Source of the DNA: an uncultured Clostridia bacterium
Lineage (GTDB): Bacteria; Bacillota; Clostridia; Oscillospirales; Acutalibacteraceae
Direction of reading: 5' to 3'
DNA: 8,094 nt
Assembly: GCA_946186535.1 (NCBI GenBank)
Contig: CAMHNT010000098.1
Coordinates: forward strand, 1 to 8,094
The position numbers were made by a program, and so were the translations under genes. This document shows, one piece after another, positions 1-7,104 of this stretch (positions are counted from its first letter, which is position 1; each line of letters opens with the position of its first letter). A model generated the notes under the pieces. It ran no database searches, was not told the DNA's origin, and was given only the letters and a program-made list of their open reading frames with translations.

Positions 1-39
1 TATAGAAATATTAATCGACATAAACTGATTTGATATAGT

Positions 40-45
40 GGTGAT
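40..45 (+). promoter_or_regulatory. Ribosome binding site deciding the helicase start
   Basis: GGTGAT pairs with the extended anti-Shine-Dalgarno end of 16S rRNA and lies four bases before ATG at 50. The upstream GTG codons at 38 and 41 overlap this site, so they are unlikely starts. The reductase gene uses the same GGTGAT-N4-ATG layout, which supports the choice. Confidence 0.7.
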
Positions 46-49
46 TTAT

Positions 50-3000
50 ATGGAGAACAAATTATCGGTAGGCGGAACGTTGAGTAAATCAATAAATTTT
101 GCGATGCAGCAAAATTATGTTCCGCTGATTCGTAATCTTATTTTAATAAATAATTCAGATGAAGCATTTGATGATATTGAACTGAAGATATCTTTTACTC
201 CGGAATTTGCAAAGGAATATTCATATCGCATTGCTGAACTTTCAGCAAAAGAATCAGTTGAAATATCTCCCGTTAAAATTCAGATGAATACTGATTATTT
301 ATTCAGGCTTACTGAAAAAATAGTGGGCAATATAAATATTACCGTTGTGAAAGACGGTGATACTCTTTATGGGTTTGATAATGAAATCGAGCTCTTAGCT
401 TATGATCAGTGGAGTGGTCTGCTGCTTATGCCGGAGATTATTTCAGCTTTTTCTACACCAAATCATCCTGCTGTTTCTGAGGTTATAAGTGAGGCGTCAA
501 AATATCTGTCAAAGTGGCTGGGAGATCCCTCTTTCAGCGGTTATCAGACTAATAATTCAAACAAGGTCAAGCTCCAGATGGCCGCAATTTATAACGCTTT
601 GCAGAACAGAGCCATTGTATATAATAATCCGCCTGCGAGTTATGAGGAAATGGGTCAGAGAGTCAGACTTCCTCATAATGTTCTGGGCCAGAAACAGGGT
701 ACATGCCTTGACCTTGCAGTGCTCTATACGGCGTGTCTTGAATCGATAGGTCTTTATCCTCTGATTATTTTTGTAAAAGGACATGCATTTGTGGGATGTT
801 GGCTTGAAGAACAGACCTTTGCTGATTGTTTTGTTGACGATGTTTCGGCTGTAGAGAAAAGAATAGCCGACGGAGCAGAGGAAATTCTTCTTGTTGAATG
901 TACTGACTTTGTAGCCGGAAGCAGTATAGATTTTGACAGAGCAGTGAAGCACGGTAACGACCATATAAACTCACCCGAAAATTTTATTTGTGCTGTTGAT
1001 ATAAAGAGAACCAGAGGAAGCGGAATACGACCGATACCGCTTCAGCTTGATTTTATGAGTACAGCCGGTACCGATACGGAGAAAAAAACAGAAGTTGATT
1101 TTCATCATTCGCAAGCTCCGGCAGCGCTCGATAATTCACTTGTCGGAAAAGTTGCCGGTGGCGGAGAAACAATCGTTACAAAACAGAAGCTGTGGGAGAG
1201 AAAGCTTCTGAATCTGAGTCTTCGCAATACACTTCTTAATTTCAGAGCAACAAAGGGCAGCTTTCGTATTATGACGGCTGACCTCGGTGCTCTTGAGGAT
1301 AAACTGGCTGACGGGAAGGACTTGTCTGTGCTGGAGATTCCGTCCGAATGGGCATTCTCGGCACGTGACCCCAGACTTTTTGAAATTGATAATGATAAGG
1401 ATCTTGTCCGGACCATTGCAGAAGAGGAATTTAAAAGTAATCGTATAAGAACTTTTTTAAAGGAAGACGAATTTAAAAAAACGCTTGAATCACTTCGTCG
1501 TGCGGCAATTTCCAGTCTTGAAGAGAACGGCGCAAATACACTGTTTCTGGCATTGGGATTCTTGCGATGGTTTGACAGCAAGCTTTCTGAAAAATCACGC
1601 TATGCTCCTGTTGTAATGATACCGATAGACCTTGTAAGAAGTACAAAGACCAGAGGATACGTTATACGCAGCAGACAGGAGGAAACACGGATTAATGTTA
1701 CTCTCCTTGAATACCTTCGCCAGGATCATGGAATTAATATCACTGGTCTTGATCCGCTGCCTGAAGATGATCACGGCGTAGATATTCCACTCATAATGAA
1801 TACTGTGAGACAGGCCGTAAAAAACAAGGAAAGATGGAATGTTGTTGATATGGCGTTTGTCGGATTGTTTTCATTCGGACAGTTTGTGATGTGGAGCGAT
1901 ATTACAAACAGGGCTGACGAACTTAAAAAAAATAAAGTTGTGTCAAGCTTGATAAAAGGGGAGATGACGTGGCAGCCTGTTGATGAAGAGAAAATACAAA
2001 GTCTCGAAAATCCTGTGTCGCTCACCGAAATGGCAGTTCCCTTAGATGCCGATTCCTCTCAGCTGAGAGCAATAAATGCAGCTGCGGCAGGTCAGAGCTT
2101 TGTGCTGCACGGACCTCCGGGTACGGGAAAATCTCAGACTATTACAAACATGATTGCAAATGCGCTCTATCAGGGCAAAACCGTTCTCTTTGTTGCGGAG
2201 AAAATGGCTGCTCTTAATGTTGTGCAGAAAAGATTGTACGATATTGGACTCGACCCTTTTTGCCTGGAACTCCATTCAAACAAGACCAACAAATCAAACG
2301 TGTTGAGCGAGTTGGATAAAGCACTGAACGTCGGAAGGATAAAATCTCCGGCAGAGTATGAAAATACTGCCGAAAATGTCAGAGGGTTTCGTCTGAAGCT
2401 TAACGGTATTATGGAAGCGCTTCATTCTCAGAGAGAGTTCGGAAATTCCCTTTATGAGGCGATAGAGTACTATGAGGATAATTCCGGATATAAGGGAATG
2501 ATTACCTTTGCAAAAGACAAACTCGGGAATCCTGACAAAAACAAGATTTCAGAATGGAATGATCTTGTCAGAAATTATTCCGTAATCACGAAGGAAATAG
2601 GCGTGCTTTCAGAGCATCCGTTCTTAAAGTATAATGGAACGGAGTATTCGATAGAGCTGCGTGAAAAATTCAGAAGTGAAGTGGATTCTTTGATTTCTCA
2701 GTATAAATCAGCGTCAGAAAGCATTGGTATACTTTCCGGGTGTTTTGGTTTTGATATACCGGGAACGAGAGATAATATATGCTCAATGATAGAGCTTTCA
2801 AAGCTGTCCTTTGAAAATGGAATCATACTTAAGGATCTTGTTAATACGCCTAATTATGACAGTGTGGCAGCGGTAATACATAAACTCATTGAGGTCGGTT
2901 CAGAATATGAAATACTGTATAGTGAAATAACGGAAACTTTTGAAAGAAATGTGTTGGAGTATGACAGCGCAAACGGAAAAATGGCGTGGAATTGTGCATC

Positions 3001-5851
3001 TGATTCATGGTTTATCACGAGATTTATAAAGCAGAGGAAGCTTCTTAAAGAACTTCGTATGTATTCAAAATCTTCGGGAACGGTAACAAAAGAGAATATT
3101 ACGGTATACTATGATAAATTGAATTCATTAAAAGAGAAAAAGGATTTTATCCTCAATGCACCGACAGAAGCCACTCGGTTTCTTTCCGGGCTGTTTATGG
3201 GGTTATCCACTGATTGGAATGCTGTTAAGGATGCACTGAGAAAAACAGAATTGTTCAGAGTATTGCTGCAAGCCAATCCGCTGACGGATGCATCTGCAAT
3301 TATAGACTGTCTTTCAAATGTTGCAAAGGTTAATTATCTGTATGAAAATATAAATTGTGCTGAGAATTTTGTGAATAGACTTGCAGAGCTGTCCGAAAGA
3401 TTTGGAATTGACTTTGATGAAGAACAGAAAAATGAGAACTGGCTTCAGGCTTCTTTCGGAATATTGCATCGGTTCAGTGTCAATATCAGTGAGATGAGAT
3501 ACAAGGTTGAATTTAATAGGATTGATAAACAGCTCGTGATAAGCGGACTTGAAGCTGTAAGCAAAGCGTACAGGGAAGGTTCGGTAAACGGTGATACTGT
3601 CATATCCGCATATATATGCAATCTTTATTACGGTTTGATTCTTATGACAATATCAGATGATGAACGCCTTTCTAAATTCAGAGGAAAGCTTTTTGACGAT
3701 ATTATTGTGCAGTATAAACAAGCGATAAGTGAATACAAGCGCTTAACCGTTCAGGAGCTTGTAGCAAGATTATCATCAAAAACACCGTCTTCCGGAATTG
3801 TGAGTTCTTCCTCTTCGGAATTGGGAATTCTGAAGAAAGCTATCAAAAGCAACGGCAGAATGATGTCTATCAGAAAGCTGTTTCAACAGATACCGGTGCT
3901 TTTGCGAAGGCTGTGTCCCTGTATGCTCATGAGTCCTATTTCAGTGGCACAATATATTGACCCGGCTTTTCCGAAATTCGATCTTGTTATTTTTGACGAG
4001 GCTTCACAGCTTCCTACGAGCGAAGCAGTAGGAACGATTGCCCGAGGCGAAAATGTGGTGGTGGTAGGCGATCCGAAACAGCTTCCTCCAACGAGCTTTT
4101 TCAAGTCAAATCATATCGACGAAGATAACAGTGAAAATGAGGATCTCGAAAGTCTGCTTGATGACTGTCTTGCGATCTCAATGCCTCAGGAATCTCTCAA
4201 ATGGCATTACCGATCACGTCACGAAAGCCTGATAGCTTACAGCAATATGAAATACTATAATAACGAGCTTTATACCTTTCCTTCTCCAAGGGATCTTGTT
4301 TCGGAAGTCAGATTGGTTCAGCTTGACGGTTTTTATGACAAAGGAAAAACACGTCAGAACAGAGCAGAAGCCGAGGCTATTATAAGAGAGATTATGCTCA
4401 GACTTCGTGATGAAGAATTAAGAAAGCAAAGTATAGGCGTCGTTACCTTTAACTCAAATCAACAGAAGCTTATTACGGATATGCTGCTTGATGAATTTGC
4501 AAAAAATCCGGAACTGGAAGAGTTAAATCACAGTATGAGCGAGCCTGTTTTTATAAAGAATCTTGAGAATGTACAGGGTGATGAGAGAGATGTAATCCTG
4601 TTTTCTATTGGATATGGTCCGGATAAAAAAGGTAAGGTATCGATGAATTTTGGTCCCCTGAATCGTGAAGGAGGCTGGAGAAGACTTAATGTAGCCATTT
4701 CAAGAGCAAGAACCTCAATGGTCGTTTATTCGGTGTTGAAGCCCGAGCAGATTGATCTCAACAGTACAACGTCAGCCGGCGTTGCAGGATTAAAGGGCTT
4801 CCTTGAGTTTGCAAAGAGCGGTAAAAACATTGTTACCAGACGTATTGAGGATAAGCCTTTAAAGTGTGACAGTGTAGTTAAATGTATTGCGGATAATGTC
4901 AGAAAGCTCGGTTATGACGTTAAGTGCAACATCGGTTGTTCAAGGTTTAAAATCGACATTGGTGTTATCGATCCTTCCGATGATAATAAATATTTGTTGG
5001 GTATTATGCTTGACGGTGAAAACTGCAGCAAATCCAGGACGTCAAGAGACCGTTTCGTTTTACAGCCTGATGCTTTGGAACGTCTTGGGTGGAAAATTAT
5101 ACGTGTATGGGTTCTTGATTGGCTTGATGACGCTGAAAAAGTAATGGAAATTATCGTAGCAGAAATCAAAAAGCAGATATCATTTTCCAAAAGTGATACA
5201 AGGACTTTTGATGTGTTAAAGCCTGCCCCAAAAGAATCATTTGCATCTTTTAACTTTGAAAAGGAGGAGACTCCTGAGCCGACAACCAGTGCAAGAACAG
5301 ATTATATCGCTGCAAGTATCGGTGTCCAGGGAAACAGTGAGATGTTCTACATTTCATCGAACTTATTCAGAATACAAAATGCTGCGGAAAAAATTCTTTA
5401 TTTGGAAGCACCTATAAGCAGAAAGCTGTGGTATAAAAAAGTTGCTGCATTGTGGGGAATCTCAAGGGGCGGTTCAAGGGTAGAATCAATTTTTGAAAGT
5501 GCGATAGCCTCAATAGAGAAAGATGTTCGGACAGAAGGTGAACAGAAGTTTTATTGGCTGAACGGTCAGTACCGCAATGTTTGTGAGAATTACAGAGCAA
5601 CAGAAAACGACAGAAACAAACGCACTATGGACGACATACCTCCTCAAGAGATACTTTGTGCTATACAGGAAGTTCTCAAAGAACAGGTCAGCCTTTCCGA
5701 GACGGATATTGTCAGGGAAACGGCAAAAAAATTCGGTTTTTCCCGCATTGGAAACATAATCGAATGTTCTGTTAAAGCTTCGATTGATTTTGGTATCAGG
5801 AACAATATTATACGTAAAATTGACAGCGGAAAAATTACTGTTTGTGAATGA
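50..5851 (+). CDS. Giant transglutaminase-like / DUF4011 / SF1 helicase / Vsr-like nuclease / DUF3320 protein, putative defence helicase-nuclease
   Basis: Predicted ATP-dependent nucleic-acid helicase fused to a nuclease-like domain, about 1933 residues, cytoplasmic (no signal peptide or membrane segment seen). Seen in order: transglutaminase-like core with C219 (GTCLDLA), H245 (GHAFVG) and candidate D259; DUF4011 at about 380-565, with its RNTLLNF signature from R392; helicase Q671, Walker A GPPGTGKS at 688-695, Walker B FDEAS with D1316/E1317, motif III GDPKQLPP around D1341, WHYRSR from W1385, VQGDERD from V1508, and NVAISRAR with R1552/R1554; a Vsr/MTES_1575-like domain at about 1610-1695 (FKID with D1636, LDGE at 1654-1657, LGW with W1681, RVW); DUF3320 at about 1775-1838; a winged-helix-like tail at 1860-1930. 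The ATG at 50 is preferred over GTG at 38 or 41 because GGTGAT at 40-45 is correctly spaced for it. Relatives of this architecture are tied to phage defence (recalled as Hhe-type); the function here is inferred. Confidence 0.93.
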   Translation: MENKLSVGGTLSKSINFAMQQNYVPLIRNLILINNSDEAFDDIELKISFTPEFAKEYSYRIAELSAKESVEISPVKIQMNTDYLFRLTEKIVGNINITVVKDGDTLYGFDNEIELLAYDQWSGLLLMPEIISAFSTPNHPAVSEVISEASKYLSKWLGDPSFSGYQTNNSNKVKLQMAAIYNALQNRAIVYNNPPASYEEMGQRVRLPHNVLGQKQGTCLDLAVLYTACLESIGLYPLIIFVKGHAFVGCWLEEQTFADCFVDDVSAVEKRIADGAEEILLVECTDFVAGSSIDFDRAVKHGNDHINSPENFICAVDIKRTRGSGIRPIPLQLDFMSTAGTDTEKKTEVDFHHSQAPAALDNSLVGKVAGGGETIVTKQKLWERKLLNLSLRNTLLNFRATKGSFRIMTADLGALEDKLADGKDLSVLEIPSEWAFSARDPRLFEIDNDKDLVRTIAEEEFKSNRIRTFLKEDEFKKTLESLRRAAISSLEENGANTLFLALGFLRWFDSKLSEKSRYAPVVMIPIDLVRSTKTRGYVIRSRQEETRINVTLLEYLRQDHGINITGLDPLPEDDHGVDIPLIMNTVRQAVKNKERWNVVDMAFVGLFSFGQFVMWSDITNRADELKKNKVVSSLIKGEMTWQPVDEEKIQSLENPVSLTEMAVPLDADSSQLRAINAAAAGQSFVLHGPPGTGKSQTITNMIANALYQGKTVLFVAEKMAALNVVQKRLYDIGLDPFCLELHSNKTNKSNVLSELDKALNVGRIKSPAEYENTAENVRGFRLKLNGIMEALHSQREFGNSLYEAIEYYEDNSGYKGMITFAKDKLGNPDKNKISEWNDLVRNYSVITKEIGVLSEHPFLKYNGTEYSIELREKFRSEVDSLISQYKSASESIGILSGCFGFDIPGTRDNICSMIELSKLSFENGIILKDLVNTPNYDSVAAVIHKLIEVGSEYEILYSEITETFERNVLEYDSANGKMAWNCASDSWFITRFIKQRKLLKELRMYSKSSGTVTKENITVYYDKLNSLKEKKDFILNAPTEATRFLSGLFMGLSTDWNAVKDALRKTELFRVLLQANPLTDASAIIDCLSNVAKVNYLYENINCAENFVNRLAELSERFGIDFDEEQKNENWLQASFGILHRFSVNISEMRYKVEFNRIDKQLVISGLEAVSKAYREGSVNGDTVISAYICNLYYGLILMTISDDERLSKFRGKLFDDIIVQYKQAISEYKRLTVQELVARLSSKTPSSGIVSSSSSELGILKKAIKSNGRMMSIRKLFQQIPVLLRRLCPCMLMSPISVAQYIDPAFPKFDLVIFDEASQLPTSEAVGTIARGENVVVVGDPKQLPPTSFFKSNHIDEDNSENEDLESLLDDCLAISMPQESLKWHYRSRHESLIAYSNMKYYNNELYTFPSPRDLVSEVRLVQLDGFYDKGKTRQNRAEAEAIIREIMLRLRDEELRKQSIGVVTFNSNQQKLITDMLLDEFAKNPELEELNHSMSEPVFIKNLENVQGDERDVILFSIGYGPDKKGKVSMNFGPLNREGGWRRLNVAISRARTSMVVYSVLKPEQIDLNSTTSAGVAGLKGFLEFAKSGKNIVTRRIEDKPLKCDSVVKCIADNVRKLGYDVKCNIGCSRFKIDIGVIDPSDDNKYLLGIMLDGENCSKSRTSRDRFVLQPDALERLGWKIIRVWVLDWLDDAEKVMEIIVAEIKKQISFSKSDTRTFDVLKPAPKESFASFNFEKEETPEPTTSARTDYIAASIGVQGNSEMFYISSNLFRIQNAAEKILYLEAPISRKLWYKKVAALWGISRGGSRVESIFESAIASIEKDVRTEGEQKFYWLNGQYRNVCENYRATENDRNKRTMDDIPPQEILCAIQEVLKEQVSLSETDIVRETAKKFGFSRIGNIIECSVKASIDFGIRNNIIRKIDSGKITVCE

Positions 5852-5872
5852 GAAGCAAATGCCTATTTTTCT

Positions 5873-5893
5873 TAAGGCAATACCGCACAAAGA
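5873..5893 (+). repeat. Left terminal inverted repeat of the MITE-like element
   Basis: Begins TAAGGCAATACCGCAC and is inverted-repeated at 6071-6091 with a single mismatch at its ninth base. Just inside the end, GCACAA/TTGTGC (5885-5899) makes a separate small perfect hairpin that would compete with the long end-to-end stem. Confidence 0.85.
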
Positions 5894-5952
5894 TTGTGCC
5901 GAAGATGCGCCGTCAGATTTTTCGTCAGAGTGCATAAGGCGCCCAAAGGAAG

Positions 5953-6058
5953 TGCCCTTGGGGTGCAAGCAGATTTGGTGCATGGTGCCCGCAGCACACC
6001 AAGAAGTCAAGCCGCAAGGCGCAGACTGATTGGATTGTGCTGCAAATGCCCTTGGGGT
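5953..6058 (+). repeat. Internal 12-base direct repeat inside the element
   Basis: TGCCCTTGGGGT occurs at 5953-5964 and again at 6047-6058. Between them is a hairpin-forming stretch (TTGGTG at 5975-5980 with CACCAA at 5997-6002, and GTGC at 5985-5988 with GCAC at 5994-5997). This suggests a folded interior rather than coding sequence. Confidence 0.6.
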
Positions 6059-6070
6059 ACCGTCAGGCGG

Positions 6071-6091
6071 TCTTTGTGCGGTGTTGCCTTA
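6071..6091 (-). repeat. Right terminal inverted repeat of the MITE-like element
   Basis: On the - strand it begins TAAGGCAACACCGCAC, matching the left end at 20 of 21 bases. On the + strand it is followed by G and then eight T (6093-6100). A small hairpin, ACCG-TCAGG-CGGT at 6059-6071, abuts it. Confidence 0.85.
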
Positions 6092-6096
6092 GTTTT

Positions 6097-6124
6097 TTTT
6101 ATAATCTCTTGACAGATTATAAAA
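6097..6124. promoter_or_regulatory. Palindrome over the -35 box, possible operator
   Basis: TTTTATAATC at 6097-6106 and GATTATAAAA at 6115-6124 are a perfect 10-bp inverted repeat. The 8-base spacer contains the TTGACA hexamer. A dimeric regulator bound here would block RNA polymerase. The left arm overlaps the T-tract after the MITE-like element, so part of the symmetry could be due to AT-rich composition. Confidence 0.5.
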
Positions 6125-6137
6125 GACAACGTATAAT
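6109..6137 (+). promoter_or_regulatory. Perfect-consensus sigma-A/sigma-70 promoter of the reductase-TetR operon
   Basis: TTGACA at 6109-6114 and TATAAT at 6132-6137 are separated by exactly 17 bases, so both hexamers match consensus at 6 of 6. The expected start of transcription is about 6144, giving a leader of roughly 36 bases before ATG at 6180. Such a strong promoter fits one held off by a repressor, and palindromes cover both boxes. Confidence 0.92.
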
Positions 6138-6164
6138 AAAAGTGAGAGATTTCTCACTTTTATT
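6135..6164. promoter_or_regulatory. Palindromic operator over the -10 and transcription start, probable TetR site
   Basis: Perfect 13-bp arms (6135-6147 and 6152-6164) with a 4-base centre. The core is GTGAGA-GATT-TCTCAC at 6142-6157. It covers the end of the -10 box and the predicted start site near 6144. Because transcription would begin inside the left arm, the mRNA would keep only a GAGA/TCTC remnant, so the symmetry is better explained as a DNA site than an RNA hairpin. A TetR-family gene is in the same operon, and TetR proteins commonly repress themselves from such sites; that link is inferred. Confidence 0.75.
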
Positions 6165-6168
6165 TAGC

Positions 6169-6175
6169 AGGTGAT
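6169..6175 (+). promoter_or_regulatory. Ribosome binding site of the aldo/keto reductase
   Basis: AGGTGAT lies four bases before ATG at 6180. It overlaps an in-frame GTG at 6171, which is therefore rejected as the start. Confidence 0.75.
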
Positions 6176-6179
6176 AATT

Positions 6180-7103
6180 ATGGATATTTTAAAACCAAAT
6201 GCAGTTATAGGAACTAACTCATGGGGAAGTAATGTTTACGGAACCTTGGTAAGAGGAAGCTATGTAAATGATGATGTAATAAAAGAGGCTATGGACACTG
6301 CCCGAAAATATGATTTGAAGATTTATGATGCCGCAAGAGATTATGGACTTGGAAAAGCACAGAAGATGCTCGGAGAGTTTGGTACGGAAAATATTTTTAT
6401 CTCCGCAAAATTTACTCCGACTTCAAGCTATAAACCGGGTGTTGTAATAAGATCTTTTGAAAAAGATCTGCGAGATTTCAAAAGGGATTATGTCGATATT
6501 TACTGGCTTCATCTGCCAATCGACATAGAGAAGTATTTAAATGAAATAATCGGATTGTATAAGTCAGGAAAGATTCGTCATATAGGCGTATCTAATTTTA
6601 ATCTTGAAGAGTGTATGATGGCAAAGAAAGTTCTTGAGAGTGAAAATATCAAATTGTACGGAGTTCAGAACCATTACAGTATTATTGCGAGAGAATGGGA
6701 ACAGAAGGGGCTTGTAGAGTGGTGTCACGAAAATGATATTTCATTCTGGGCATGGGCAGTTCTTGAAGAGGGAATGCTTGTTGACCCTCGTGCCAAGACA
6801 AAGAAAACGATTATGAAAACGATCTACGGAAAACAGCAGAAAAAGCTTTCTGTGTTGTACGATGCTATGATTGATGTAGCTGAAAAACACAATATCAGTG
6901 TTTCTCAGGTAGCAATAGCTTTTTGTTGTAATAAAAATATTGTGCCTGTGTGTGGCTGTCGCAAGCCGAACCAGGTTGAGGAGCTGGCAAAAGCTACAAT
7001 GGTAACTCTGACAGCAGATGAGATGAAATTACTGGAAACTGCTGCCGATAAATCAGGTGCAAAAATTATGGGGGCGGATATGTTCCGCTTTATGGTGAAA
7101 TGA
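6180..7103 (+). CDS. Aldo/keto reductase, NAD(P)H-dependent
   Basis: Cytosolic oxidoreductase of 307 residues, normal for the AKR family, expected to reduce aldehydes or ketones using NAD(P)H; the substrate cannot be read from sequence. The catalytic tetrad is complete: D50 and Y55 (YDAARDYG), K77 (ISAKF) and H111 (YWLHLP). The cofactor-side motif GVSNF lies at 136-140, followed by VQNHYS. The C-terminal VPVCGCRKPNQVEEL matches the usual phosphate-binding loop in position, although with an unusual VCGCR in place of the common IPG-type start. It starts at ATG 6180 because of AGGTGAT at 6169-6175. It is the first gene of a two-gene operon with the TetR regulator, whose TTG start is one base beyond this stop. 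Control is probably by repressor release at palindromes in the promoter. A role in detoxifying reactive carbonyls or quinones is inferred from the pairing, not shown. Confidence 0.95.
   Translation: MDILKPNAVIGTNSWGSNVYGTLVRGSYVNDDVIKEAMDTARKYDLKIYDAARDYGLGKAQKMLGEFGTENIFISAKFTPTSSYKPGVVIRSFEKDLRDFKRDYVDIYWLHLPIDIEKYLNEIIGLYKSGKIRHIGVSNFNLEECMMAKKVLESENIKLYGVQNHYSIIAREWEQKGLVEWCHENDISFWAWAVLEEGMLVDPRAKTKKTIMKTIYGKQQKKLSVLYDAMIDVAEKHNISVSQVAIAFCCNKNIVPVCGCRKPNQVEELAKATMVTLTADEMKLLETAADKSGAKIMGADMFRFMVK
7094..7098 (+). promoter_or_regulatory. Ribosome binding site of the TetR gene, inside the reductase gene
   Basis: GGTGA at 7094-7098 lies within the last codons of the reductase, six bases before the TTG at 7105. 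With the reductase stop at 7101-7103 this indicates translational coupling. A second GGTGAT at 7109-7114 lies after the TTG; it would only serve a rare ATT start at 7117, which is less likely. Confidence 0.55.
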
Positions 7104-7104
7104 C

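Larger units (their letters stand above)
5873..6091. mobile_element. MITE-like 219-bp element with 21-bp terminal inverted repeats
   Basis: The ends are 21-base inverted repeats (5873-5893 and 6071-6091) that match except at one position, T5881 against G6083, which would still pair as G-U in RNA. The interior is visibly GC-richer than both flanks. It holds a 12-base direct repeat (TGCCCTTGGGGT at 5953-5964 and 6047-6058), three copies of CGTCAG (5911, 5923, 6061) and local hairpins such as GCACAA-AGA-TTGTGC at 5885-5899. It begins 22 bases after the helicase stop and carries no transposase. Short open frames run through it on both strands but have no ribosome binding site. No target-site duplication is clear, because both flanks are T-rich. 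The class (non-autonomous transposable or REP-like repeat) is inferred; a dispersed structured RNA is the main alternative. Confidence 0.62.
5873..6100 (+). terminator. Probable rho-independent terminator formed by the element ends
   Basis: In RNA the two ends of the element pair over 21 positions (one G-U). The closing arm is followed one base later by eight U (6093-6100). It lies just downstream of the helicase stop and before the reductase promoter, so it would separate the two transcription units. The stem encloses a 177-base branched interior, which is unusual, so efficiency is uncertain. There is no matching A-tract upstream, so it should work on the + strand only. Confidence 0.5.

Noticed and set aside
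1..28. Possible C-terminal tail of an upstream gene (frame 2, ...IEILIDIN then TGA at 26-28; frame 1 also closes at 31-33).
   Set aside because: Eight to ten codons at a window edge occur readily by chance. It would matter, because a partner gene in the same operon could be there, but nothing supports it in this sequence.
31..39. TG-A-TATAGT resembling an extended -10 promoter before the helicase gene.
   Set aside because: Transcription would start near 46, inside or after the ribosome binding site at 40-45, and no good -35 lies 17 bases upstream (TTAATC only). The real promoter is probably outside the window.
557..964. Long - strand open frames within the helicase gene (for example here, and at 1105-1581).
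   Set aside because: These are antisense shadows of conserved protein domains, with no recognisable motif.
5510..6010. 166-codon open frame on the - strand over the helicase end and the element.
   Set aside because: It is mostly antisense to a well-supported conserved domain (DUF3320/winged-helix tail) and has no domain features of its own.
5784..6029. 81-codon open frame across the helicase end and the MITE-like element.
   Set aside because: It overlaps the helicase C-terminus in another frame, has no ribosome binding site, and reads through inverted-repeat DNA, so it is a by-product of the repeat.
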